Source: DATJPR01 sp035506295 (GTDB lineage: Bacteria > Bacteroidota > Ignavibacteria > UBA10030 > UBA6906). Taken from it: a DNA stretch of 8,809 nucleotides. The stretch is taken from the NCBI GenBank assembly GCA_035506295.1, contig DATJPR010000003.1, positions 1 through 8,809 of the forward strand. Reading direction: 5' to 3'. Position 1 is the stretch's first letter. Every line of letters starts with the position of its first letter. The notes beneath the pieces were generated by a model. The model was not told the origin of the DNA. It made no database searches and saw only the letters and a program-made list of their open reading frames with translations. Of this stretch, positions 1-7,103 are shown piece by piece. The position numbers were made by a program, and so were the translations under genes.

Positions 1-1649
1 TTCGCGACGAACTCTGTGATCTGCGAAGGTCTTGTCCAATCGTATCCGTACTCGCTGAAGAGCGGCAGCCGTTCCGACGGAAGCTGCTGCAATTCCTGAC
101 TGGTGAAATCGAGGCCGGTATTGATCGGGTACTCCTCGCCAAGTTCGAACCCCGAGTGAATGAACGGGATGCCGGGGAGAAACGCATTCACGATCAGCGA
201 CCACCGGGAAAATGCCATGCCGCCCGGCCGTGCCGCGGCGCGATGGGTGTTGTGATTTTCCGCTGTGGCAAAAAACGGAATGGGGAAGGTCTCGTTCTGC
301 AGCCGCCAGAGGAACTCCTGCATGTGCTGCGGTGTGTGCTGCACATGCCACAGATACCCGAAGACGGCGTTGTAGCCTTCCTCCCTGCTCTTCCGGGTGA
401 TGGCAAAGTTCTCGTCCCAGAACGCGAAGTCGGGATTGATGTCGCGCGCGGACTTCACCATGCGCGCCTTCAGGTTCATGGGGAGAGCATGACCCATGTC
501 GATCATCACGCCATCGATGCCAAATTCATTTTGATAGTAGGGCACGATGCCTGCAATCGAATCCCACAGCGGTCGATTGATGTTCTCTTCCCTGGCAAGC
601 CGCGAGTCATACATCCGAATCGTATTATAGCCGATATAATTGAAGTCGGGATGGTTGTACATCTTGAGATACGTGACATCGTTCCACGGCGGTTGATTGT
701 CGTCCGGCGGCCAGTCGGCGAACGCGCCTGGGATCTTCACGCGTACCTTTGCTGCTGTGGTTCCGACGTACCGGCCGTCGACGCGTTTGACGCTGGGGGC
801 CGGCGGCGGCTCGGTGAAGAACCGGCGATATTTCTCATGGGGAGGCGGGAGTTCCCCGAACCGGCCGTTGTTCACCGCATCATGGATGCGCCCGAGTTCC
901 TCCGGCGTGAAGAGCGGCGATCCGTATTTCTCTTCATTGACTTCCCCTCCCTGCCGTAGGGGAATCTCTTCACGGATCCAGTAGAACCACTCCGGATGTT
1001 CCTTCACCCAATCCCCGTCTTTCGCCGCCGTGCGAAACACGAATTCCACGACGATACGAAAGCCCATGCGGTGCGCGGCTTCAACGAACGCCTTGAACTC
1101 GGTCTTCACATCCAGGCCGAGGGCGGGCTCCGACAGGCCTTCGTCGATCGCATAAGGATTGCGAATGGCGTACGGGGATCCAAGCGTTCCCTTGTTCCCG
1201 TCCTGTCCGATGGACGTAATCGGCAAGAGGTGAATCACCGTCGCACCAAGCCGCTTGATGTACGGGAGCATGGCGATCCCCTTCAGGAACGTCCCGGTTT
1301 CCCGGTACCCTCGTTCATTCAGGGGAAGATCAAGTCTCCCGTTGCCGTTGTGGTCGACGGCGCCAGCCGTCCTGAGGAACATATTGTAAATCACGGCATC
1401 CCTGCTCCACTCCCCGCCTGTGTGCGGCGGAGCGGCGGGCGGTTGCGTCTTCAGGATGGACCGCACGATGCCGAGATAGAATTCGGCCGGCTCGACCACG
1501 CTAAGCGGCTTCTGCGGCGAGGGTTCGGTCCAGAGAGAAGGAACAGCGTACGGTGTGCGTCCCTTTCCCTTTTCCAGCGGCGCCCGGCGAAGGAGAGCGT
1601 CCTCGAGCTGCATGAGTGCGGACGGATGCGATGAACGGATGTCTTTCAT
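1..1649 (-). CDS. GH13 maltosyltransferase-like protein, C-terminus beyond window
   Basis: Reading the minus strand from ATG 1647-1649 gives 549 residues with no stop up to the left edge. The protein matches, as I recall it, Thermotoga maritima maltosyltransferase (about 640 residues), a GH13 enzyme that moves maltosyl units between maltodextrins. Shared blocks are YAVPSLW (about 34-40), RETGTFLKG and LPYIKRLGA, FKAFVEAAH, the FRTAAKD...HPEWFYWI stretch (about 205-225), and GIDGVMIDMGHALP around the nucleophile. The nucleophile should be D384 and the acid/base E413 (FWDENF). Departures from GH13 are M382 where Arg is expected two residues before the nucleophile, N467 where the third catalytic Asp is expected (AENHNTHR), and E202 for the region I Asp. 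No signal peptide is seen, so a cytoplasmic location is inferred. It begins 52 bases after the GH57 stop, consistent with one operon. No clear ribosome binding site is visible; Met13 aligns better with the Thermotoga start and is an alternative. Membership of the GH13/maltosyltransferase lineage is secure; retained activity is not. Confidence 0.85.
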   Translation of the reverse strand, partial: MKDIRSSHPSALMQLEDALLRRAPLEKGKGRTPYAVPSLWTEPSPQKPLSVVEPAEFYLGIVRSILKTQPPAAPPHTGGEWSRDAVIYNMFLRTAGAVDHNGNGRLDLPLNERGYRETGTFLKGIAMLPYIKRLGATVIHLLPITSIGQDGNKGTLGSPYAIRNPYAIDEGLSEPALGLDVKTEFKAFVEAAHRMGFRIVVEFVFRTAAKDGDWVKEHPEWFYWIREEIPLRQGGEVNEEKYGSPLFTPEELGRIHDAVNNGRFGELPPPHEKYRRFFTEPPPAPSVKRVDGRYVGTTAAKVRVKIPGAFADWPPDDNQPPWNDVTYLKMYNHPDFNYIGYNTIRMYDSRLAREENINRPLWDSIAGIVPYYQNEFGIDGVMIDMGHALPMNLKARMVKSARDINPDFAFWDENFAITRKSREEGYNAVFGYLWHVQHTPQHMQEFLWRLQNETFPIPFFATAENHNTHRAAARPGGMAFSRWSLIVNAFLPGIPFIHSGFELGEEYPINTGLDFTSQELQQLPSERLPLFSEYGYDWTRPSQITEFVA

Positions 1650-1701
1650 GGTAGCAAATGAAGGATGTGGCGACTGCCTCGTGTTGGACGATCGAGCTCG
1701 A

Positions 1702-3702
1702 CTACTTGGCCATGACCCCGCGGTCCTTGTCGGCGCCTGCAGGTTTCGGCGACACCGTGTCTTGAATCACAGGCTGAAGGTTCGGCCAGACAAGATGAGC
1801 GCCCGCCTTGTCGGCGAAGGTGTAGATGTTTTTCAAGTGTGTCATGTACGCAAGATCGAACGGCTTGTCTCCACCCGGCGCGGTCTGATCGTCTCCATAC
1901 CACCAGAACCAGTCCGATCCCTCGGCGGCATACAGTTCCTCCCAGGCCTTCCAACCATACCACGCCCGGGTGTTCTCTTGCGGAGGCGGTTTCAGAGGGT
2001 CGGGAGGACGAATGCCCGAGGATCCCAGATCCGTCCGGGCTTTCAGCAAATATGACCACGCGGTGTTCTCCTCACGCTCCCCGATCCAGGTGTCGAAATT
2101 TGCATTGATCCATGATCCGGGCCAGAGTCTCTTCATCCTCGGGAGAGAGGACACAGGGTGGGCGGGGACGTTGCGCGACGGATTGCCCGCGATGTATTCC
2201 GACGTGGTCACGGTGATCACACGCTTCTCGTGAGCGAGGGCACTCAGCTTTCTGTAGAACGCATGCAAAAAGACCTTGCCGTCCATATCCTTCTTGTACC
2301 ACTCCCAGGCGTTTTCGCCGTCGAGGATCACCGTCAGAAGGCCATCAGGTTCGCTTGCGCGGGGCGCTCTCGCCAGGATGGTCTGTACGAAGTCCTCTGC
2401 CGCGGCTTCGCCATCATAGTCCTGGTAGGTGAAGCCGATTCTATCGGAAAGCTCCGTGTCCCGGAAGACGAGGACCATCCAGGCCGTTGTGTCAGCCTCT
2501 CCCCGGCCGCCGGCAGGGAAACAATATGGTTTCGTGTTCGGCTGGTTCTCGGGATCAGAGCGCGAAAGGACCTTCACATCGCTGGCGATCCATTCGAGAC
2601 CGTATTTCGCAAAGATCGGCAACACCGATTGCGCGACGGAGCCCTCGGCGGGCCACATCCCGGCAGGGGAGGCGCCGAAGGTCTTCCGGTACATTGCCAC
2701 TGCCTTCGCGACCTGCGCATCAGCGTCGGCGGGGAACGCGTACCGCGGCGGAAGGGAATCCTTCGGCTGGCACACACGCGCGATATCGGTGTTATAGATC
2801 AGCGGAAGGATCGGATGATAGAACGGCGTGGTCAGAATTTCGATCTGACCTGTCCCCTTCGCGAGGTCGAGCCGCAATTCCCTGTGGATCGGAACGACGG
2901 CGGCCATCACCTTGTACGCTTCGATCACCATCCTGACGCAATCGCGCTCGGTGACCGGATGTTGCAGAGAGAACTTGCCGTCAGCACGGTATTGCACAAA
3001 CGAAGTTAGATCACAGATACTTCCATCGGGAAGAGTCACCGGCCCACGCAAGAAATCAGGATCGAAATGCGCGAGATAGAACCAGAACTTGATCTCCCGC
3101 ATCTCCTGCACTGTGAAGATCGCGCCGGAACGGGAAGCCGACTGCGTGAGCTTCTTCTGGAGCGCCTCATATTCGGGAAAGCGGGAAATTTGCACGGGGC
3201 TGATGCCAAAGGCGTTCCAAGGGTTGCGGTACAGGTAGTCCATATCCGTCGAGTCGAAGGATGACGTGTTCTTCAGCATCAGGTCGATCCAGGGATCGGT
3301 CCTCCCTTTCCAACGGCGGAGAAAGCCTGCAACATCCATCTCATCAAGCTTCGTGTCGATGAACGGCCCGAGCCGGTCGACATAGTACGAAAGCAGCTGG
3401 TTGAGAAGCGACGAGCTGAGGTTGATCGTGCAGTGTATGTCAGGATATTCCCGCAGCATCGCGGCCATATCGTAGTAGTCCTTCGTCGCATGCGTCCGCA
3501 CCCACGGCCCCGTCAGCTGATCCTTCTCGGGGTTCACGTACAACGGCTGATGCTGATGCCAGATGATATTGAGGTACAGAGGCTTGCGGTCCGTCACGGG
3601 AGGATACGCGTCCGCGTGTTGTGAAAGAGCGGGAGAACAATTGAGCGCGAGAAGACACGCTGCGATTCCAGGAAACTTCGAGGAGAGCATTGGGAGGTGC
3701 AT
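1702..3702 (-). CDS. Secreted (periplasmic) glycoside hydrolase family 57 protein
   Basis: This 666-residue protein belongs to the GH57 retaining alpha-glucan hydrolases (amylopullulanase/alpha-amylase type, COG1449-like). Conserved regions appear in order: WHQHQP (HQHQP at 49-53), a GQIEILTTPFYHP block (about 290-302), MWPAEGSV with the likely nucleophile E353, and ILDGENAWEWY with the likely acid/base D461. A downstream SWINANFDTWIGEREEN block resembles the matching segment of amylopullulanases. An N-terminal hydrophobic stretch ending PALSQ looks like a signal peptidase I signal. No T9SS domain follows, so a periplasmic location is inferred. I chose ATG 3700-3702 because it puts a short, typical signal peptide first; an in-frame ATG at 3739-3741 adds 13 residues, and neither start has a convincing ribosome binding site. 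It lies between the surface amylase and the maltosyltransferase-like gene, probably in one transcript, and likely shortens imported glucans. Exact bond specificity (alpha-1,4 or alpha-1,6) cannot be read from the sequence. Confidence 0.9.
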   Translation of the reverse strand: MHLPMLSSKFPGIAACLLALNCSPALSQHADAYPPVTDRKPLYLNIIWHQHQPLYVNPEKDQLTGPWVRTHATKDYYDMAAMLREYPDIHCTINLSSSLLNQLLSYYVDRLGPFIDTKLDEMDVAGFLRRWKGRTDPWIDLMLKNTSSFDSTDMDYLYRNPWNAFGISPVQISRFPEYEALQKKLTQSASRSGAIFTVQEMREIKFWFYLAHFDPDFLRGPVTLPDGSICDLTSFVQYRADGKFSLQHPVTERDCVRMVIEAYKVMAAVVPIHRELRLDLAKGTGQIEILTTPFYHPILPLIYNTDIARVCQPKDSLPPRYAFPADADAQVAKAVAMYRKTFGASPAGMWPAEGSVAQSVLPIFAKYGLEWIASDVKVLSRSDPENQPNTKPYCFPAGGRGEADTTAWMVLVFRDTELSDRIGFTYQDYDGEAAAEDFVQTILARAPRASEPDGLLTVILDGENAWEWYKKDMDGKVFLHAFYRKLSALAHEKRVITVTTSEYIAGNPSRNVPAHPVSSLPRMKRLWPGSWINANFDTWIGEREENTAWSYLLKARTDLGSSGIRPPDPLKPPPQENTRAWYGWKAWEELYAAEGSDWFWWYGDDQTAPGGDKPFDLAYMTHLKNIYTFADKAGAHLVWPNLQPVIQDTVSPKPAGADKDRGVMAK

Positions 3703-3755
3703 GAGTGCGCGCGCCCAGCAATAATGTCTATGCAGCCCCATCGACTATCTGCATG

Positions 3756-3790
3756 GTAGTAGGTAGTAGGCAGTATGCAGTAGGCGGTAA
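3756..3790. repeat. Degenerate heptanucleotide tandem repeat (five units), intergenic
   Basis: Five consecutive 7-base units read GTAGTAG, GTAGTAG, GCAGTAT, GCAGTAG, GCGGTAA on the plus strand (minus strand: TTACCGC, then CTACTGC-like units). They fill much of the gap between the amylase stop (3819) and the GH57 start (3702 or 3741). A further TATGCAG at 3729-3735 resembles the same unit. It resembles the heptamer repeats (STRR type) described in cyanobacteria. Function is unknown. No hairpin terminator is visible in 3703-3818, so read-through from the amylase gene into GH57 remains plausible. Confidence 0.75.
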
Positions 3791-3818
3791 GGAGAAAATA
3801 ATTGGTAATCACATGATG

Positions 3819-6800
3819 CTAACGTACAAGAACCATCGATCGGACCAGTCGGGTCTCTCCCGAGATCAGCTCGTAGAAATAGACGCCCGAGGAGAACCGA
3901 CTTCCGTCGAACCGCACTTCATAGCTCCCCGGTACCTGCGTCTGATCCACGAGAACAGCAACCTCGCGTCCCAGCACATCGTACACCACAAGCCGCACCT
4001 GACTGATCCCTGAAACCTGATACCTGATCCCTGTCGTCGGATTAAACGGGTTCGGGTAATTCTGCAGCAGGCGGAAATCACTCGGCGGCGGAGTTCCCGT
4101 ATTCACCGCGGTTGGCAGCTGCGTGATGCTTACACTGTCTGCCGTCGTTGAGATCGTATAGATCGCGGTGCCGTACGCAGGGAGGTTCACGGCGAACGCC
4201 GGGAACGATGATGTTGCGATTCTCGTGCGAGCGTTTCCATAAAGTTCGTTGGCATAGACGGAATCGGGGGAGCCGATGAATTTCAGACGGGCGGTCGTCA
4301 GGTCGAGGATCGCCGAGACCGGGCCTCCCGATCCGTTGACAACGGTGAGGCCGTTCTGGTCGGCATACGGACGCGAAAATGCGTAGGCAAGTCCGGTGTT
4401 GCACGAGACGCGAATGAAGTCGGAGGAGTCGGCAGACGTGACGCTCCCGTCGCCGTTCGTGTCGTACTTGTGCTGCGTGAACGCCGGGAATTGCCCCCGG
4501 ATGGTTGCCAATTTCTGATAGTGCGGCGTAAGAAGCGTGCGTCCCTGGAAATTCCAATCGATGACGCTCCGGTCGCGGTTCTCTTTGGTCCCCGAAACGC
4601 CATACCCCATTCCTACTTCCTGACCGTTCCAGAGCATTGGCAGCCCCGGAATCGTGAAGAGCACGCTTGCCAACGGCATCGTTCGCATAAACGATGTCGT
4701 GGCGTCAAGGGCGCCGTTGTTCGAATAAAGGTACGAAATTCTGTCCTCGTCCTGGGACTCCAGGAACCGGAGATACAGCGCATCGGGACCGGGATAGAAC
4801 CCCCCGTTGTCGATCTCCGTGTGCAGGTTATTAAATGCCGTTGCCGAGCTGTTGTTGTAGAACGAGGAGAACTGGTTGACGTAGAGTTTGAAATCGTATG
4901 ATGCGTCGAGGCCGCCGGGCACCGTGCCCGTGTAGTCGGCATAGATGGTTTCCGTCCCGGTGCCGGTGCCGTCGTCTTCGCCAAGGAGAAGGATATCCGG
5001 TTTGAGGTGTTTCAACGCTGTCCGGACGGGGATTCCCATGTATTGTTCCCCGTAGCGCCGATGCGGGCCCCAGTAGACGTCGAACCGGTATCCGTCGATC
5101 CCGTACTGCGTGATCCAGTACTTGTACACGTTGATCATTTCGGCGCGCATATCCGGATCAGACCAGTTGAAATTCAGGAGCTGGTCGCTGAAGCCGCAGT
5201 AGTAGTTGAAACCGGAGGCGTCAAGACAGTCGCCGAGGCCGTTGGTGTTTGCCGTGATCATCCTGTGCTCGTACCACGTCCAGTAGCGCGAGTCCACGCC
5301 GAAGGTGTGCGCGTCCTGCGACCATGGATGAAAGCGGCTGGAGTGGTTCGGCGTCACGTCGAGGATGACCTTGAGGCCAAGGGAGTGCGCCTGATCGACA
5401 AAATTCTTGAAGTCCTGATTGGTGCCGTACTCGGGGGCTACAGTGTAGAAATCGACGATGTTGTATCCGGGACCGATGTTGTTATCGATCGGGTACGCAT
5501 TCTTCATCACCGGCATCAGCCAGATGATGGAAAAGCCCATGTCGTGAATGTACTGAAGGCGCTTCGCAGCCTCGTTGATGGTCCCCGCAGCCGACATCGC
5601 CTTCGGGAAGAGAAAATAGATGCGGCCGTTTCTCGCCCACGCCGGATTGGATTTGAAGGTCGACGGCAGAATGCTCTTGTCCGACTTCACCTCCACATAC
5701 GCGCGCGTGGTGTCCGCATTCCCATTCACATCCCTGGCGATCAATCCGATGAAATAGACACCGGGAACTGACGGCTTCGAGACCATGATGGTCGCGGTAG
5801 ACGTCCCGTTGATTCCGCCGAGTTGAGAGGGATTGCCGGGGTCCTCGGACCACGCGTAGGCAAGCGTCGCCGTCTGACCGGAGTCGGGATCGGTGCTCCC
5901 CGTGGCCGAAAGCTGAAACGAAGGGCCGGCATCGCTCACCGTGATGAGCGCGTTCGGTGTGTGGTTCACGACATACGTAAACGTTGCCGGTGTCGACGCG
6001 ACTCGTGTTCCCTGCGAATCGACGATCGCCATGTAGCTGTTCGCACCTTCTACCAGCGTGTCGGTCAGGGAAAACGCACCCCCGGAGCACACAACACTCA
6101 TGCTGTCGGTCCCGTTGTGGACGACGGTCACATTGTGGATCGCCGTGTCCTGGACGAGGCCGCGCAGAGTTCGGATGGGGTTCCTCGTGCTATAGCCGCC
6201 CTGCGTCGTGATCTGGACATAGCCGCCCTGCGTCACGAAGGTCACCGTGTCAGCATTCACTCCCCCCGCTGTCGAATGGGCTGTGAGAATGAGCGTATGT
6301 GAGCCGTTAACAAGCGCTGTGGGAACAGTCCATGTGAACTCATGGTTCGAGCTGTTGTAGGAAGAAGGCGAGGGAGAAAACGGCTGGGAATCGACGGTTA
6401 CCGAAATCGTACTGCTGTCTATCGATGCGCCCACTTTCGGAAAGAGGAACGCCGTGATCGTGGGCGTAGTGGTTTTAACGACCGCCTGACGTTGATTGGG
6501 CAACAGTTGATAGATCGTCGGGTCTTTGGTGTAAACAAACGTATTGTTGTTGTCCGCACTGTTCACATGAGGATTCAGCGGGTCGTTGGGCCAATCGCCC
6601 ACGCCCGAGTAGTAGAATTTATACTGCCACGCCCCGTGGATGCCGTTTACCGGAGGATTCGGATTGCCGCCGAGGGGAAGCCGCAAAGTTGTTGTCCAGA
6701 CGCCGACGTTGTCGAACGACATTGGCAACTGGGTATTGGTCCACGGAGGGGTGTTGAATTCTCCCACGAGGAATACTGTCGGACTGCCAGGTCTGGCGTA

Positions 6801-6887
6801 GCGAAACGTCACATCAACTGAATCCTGTCCCCTTGTCTGAAGAAAGAGGCACGCCAGCACAATCGCAACGCCCAAAAGTCGTCTCAC
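3819..6887 (-). CDS. Multidomain GH13 alpha-amylase with T9SS C-terminal sorting domain
   Basis: The 1022-residue protein is an alpha-glucan hydrolase predicted to be exported through the type IX system and held at or released from the cell surface. In order: signal peptide 1-20 (RRLLGVAIVLACLFL, then TRGQ); a CBM48/E-set-like starch-binding domain (about 22-124); two Ig-like segments (about 140-305); a PKD-like domain (about 308-401); the GH13 barrel (about 415-800); a beta-rich tail; and a T9SS type A sorting domain (938-1022, QNYPNPFNPTTG...YDVLGREV...GVYFYEL). Catalytic regions are DVTPNH (510-515), GYRFDVYWGPH with nucleophile D603, GED with acid/base E637, and FLESQDEDR with D713, where NHD has become SQD. 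Residues 809-820 (DTNGDGSVTSAD) form an EF-hand/dockerin-like calcium loop. The reading frame is open upstream to ATG 7043, but GTG 6885-6887 is preferred because GGAG lies 5 bases upstream and the signal peptide follows at once. It is first in the glucan operon, with a LacI-type operator upstream. Confidence 0.92.
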   Translation of the reverse strand: MRRLLGVAIVLACLFLQTRGQDSVDVTFRYARPGSPTVFLVGEFNTPPWTNTQLPMSFDNVGVWTTTLRLPLGGNPNPPVNGIHGAWQYKFYYSGVGDWPNDPLNPHVNSADNNNTFVYTKDPTIYQLLPNQRQAVVKTTTPTITAFLFPKVGASIDSSTISVTVDSQPFSPSPSSYNSSNHEFTWTVPTALVNGSHTLILTAHSTAGGVNADTVTFVTQGGYVQITTQGGYSTRNPIRTLRGLVQDTAIHNVTVVHNGTDSMSVVCSGGAFSLTDTLVEGANSYMAIVDSQGTRVASTPATFTYVVNHTPNALITVSDAGPSFQLSATGSTDPDSGQTATLAYAWSEDPGNPSQLGGINGTSTATIMVSKPSVPGVYFIGLIARDVNGNADTTRAYVEVKSDKSILPSTFKSNPAWARNGRIYFLFPKAMSAAGTINEAAKRLQYIHDMGFSIIWLMPVMKNAYPIDNNIGPGYNIVDFYTVAPEYGTNQDFKNFVDQAHSLGLKVILDVTPNHSSRFHPWSQDAHTFGVDSRYWTWYEHRMITANTNGLGDCLDASGFNYYCGFSDQLLNFNWSDPDMRAEMINVYKYWITQYGIDGYRFDVYWGPHRRYGEQYMGIPVRTALKHLKPDILLLGEDDGTGTGTETIYADYTGTVPGGLDASYDFKLYVNQFSSFYNNSSATAFNNLHTEIDNGGFYPGPDALYLRFLESQDEDRISYLYSNNGALDATTSFMRTMPLASVLFTIPGLPMLWNGQEVGMGYGVSGTKENRDRSVIDWNFQGRTLLTPHYQKLATIRGQFPAFTQHKYDTNGDGSVTSADSSDFIRVSCNTGLAYAFSRPYADQNGLTVVNGSGGPVSAILDLTTARLKFIGSPDSVYANELYGNARTRIATSSFPAFAVNLPAYGTAIYTISTTADSVSITQLPTAVNTGTPPPSDFRLLQNYPNPFNPTTGIRYQVSGISQVRLVVYDVLGREVAVLVDQTQVPGSYEVRFDGSRFSSGVYFYELISGETRLVRSMVLVR
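4004..4031. repeat. Heptanucleotide tandem repeat inside the sorting-domain coding sequence
   Basis: Four consecutive 7-base units read TGATCCC, TGAAACC, TGATACC, TGATCCC on the plus strand, followed by TG. The array is inside the amylase gene and is read through without a frameshift, encoding approximately GIRYQVSGIS just after the NPFNPTT motif of the T9SS sorting domain. Three units restore the reading frame, so translation changes phase over 21 bases. The unit differs from the intergenic heptads at 3756-3790 but has the same length. Confidence 0.75.
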
Positions 6888-6892
6888 GGAGA

Positions 6893-6896
6893 CTCC
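6893..6896 (-). promoter_or_regulatory. Ribosome binding site fixing the amylase GTG start
   Basis: The minus strand carries GGAG here, 5 bases before the GTG at 6885-6887. It is the clearest Shine-Dalgarno-like element in the window. Together with the signal peptide that begins at this GTG, it argues against the longer reading frame starting at 7043, whose extra N-terminus is hydrophilic and not signal-like. Confidence 0.65.
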
Positions 6897-6973
6897 AACA
6901 CGAATTGTGAAACACTCGACCAACAAGGCATGTGTGATAGGGAGATATCCAGAAGGGAACGCTGACAAAGATT

Positions 6974-6987
6974 TGGAAGCGCTTCCA
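6974..6987. promoter_or_regulatory. LacI/CcpA-family operator palindrome
   Basis: The 14 bases TGGAAGCGCTTCCA are a perfect inverted repeat with a central CG step. This is the classic shape of operators for LacI-family sugar repressors, including MalR-type regulators and catabolite (cre) sites. It lies 87 bases upstream of the amylase GTG and just downstream of a -35/-10-like pair on the minus strand, a position suited to repression. It is also 116 bases upstream of the divergent SGNH gene, so effects on both directions are possible. The regulator itself is not in this window. Confidence 0.75.
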
Positions 6988-6990
6988 CAC

Positions 6991-7019
6991 AAAATCGTCA
7001 ATTTTTCTTTTACTGTCAA
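6991..7019 (-). promoter_or_regulatory. Candidate promoter for the glucan operon
   Basis: On the minus strand a perfect TTGACA (7014-7019) is followed, after 17 bases, by GATTTT (6991-6996), a poor -10 match. The region is AT-rich, unlike the flanking genes. The inferred start would fall within the operator palindrome. A second TTGACG lies at 6996-7001. The -35 is convincing; the -10 is not, and members of the Bacteroidota often use a different promoter consensus, so the exact start is uncertain. Confidence 0.4.
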
Positions 7020-7103
7020 GCGTTTTTTGGGCTCCACGGACAATAATTCATGAAAGAACGTGTGGAAGAAGCAGCTTTGGAAGGAAGGGTGTATATTACA
7101 ATT

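Noticed and set aside
156..959. Plus-strand open frame of 267 residues
   Set aside because: It lies fully antisense to the maltosyltransferase-like gene, is rich in Arg/His/Gly/Val, and shows no recognisable domain; it is a shadow of GC-rich codon use.
996..1634. Plus-strand open frame of 212 residues
   Set aside because: Antisense to the conserved N-terminal half of the maltosyltransferase-like gene, with no motif.
2158..3009. Plus-strand open frame of 283 residues
   Set aside because: Antisense to the GH57 catalytic core, which contains all the family motifs; composition is shadow-like.
3595..3702. Lipoprotein signal on the GH57 protein (Cys in LALNCSP)
   Set aside because: Asn directly before the Cys does not fit the lipobox, which needs a small residue (Gly, Ala or Ser) there; signal peptidase I cleavage near PALSQ fits better.
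3703..3818. Rho-independent terminator between amylase and GH57
   Set aside because: No GC-rich hairpin followed by a T run is visible on the minus strand; the stretch is dominated by the heptad repeat.
4959..4976. Short GGTGCCGGTGCC repeat
   Set aside because: It simply encodes a Gly-Thr run in the loop after GH13 region III; too short to be a meaningful repeat.
5007..5771. Plus-strand open frame of 254 residues
   Set aside because: Antisense to the GH13 barrel; its regular Val/Asp/His pattern mirrors the opposite strand's codons.
5482..6090. Minus-strand open frame of 202 residues in another frame
   Set aside because: Overlaps the amylase in a different frame and has shadow composition, whereas the amylase frame holds clear PKD and GH13 motifs.
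6888..7043. N-terminal extension of the amylase to ATG 7043
   Set aside because: The added 52 residues have no signal peptide character and would cover the operator and promoter-like sequences; the GTG at 6887 has a good ribosome binding site and begins the signal peptide.
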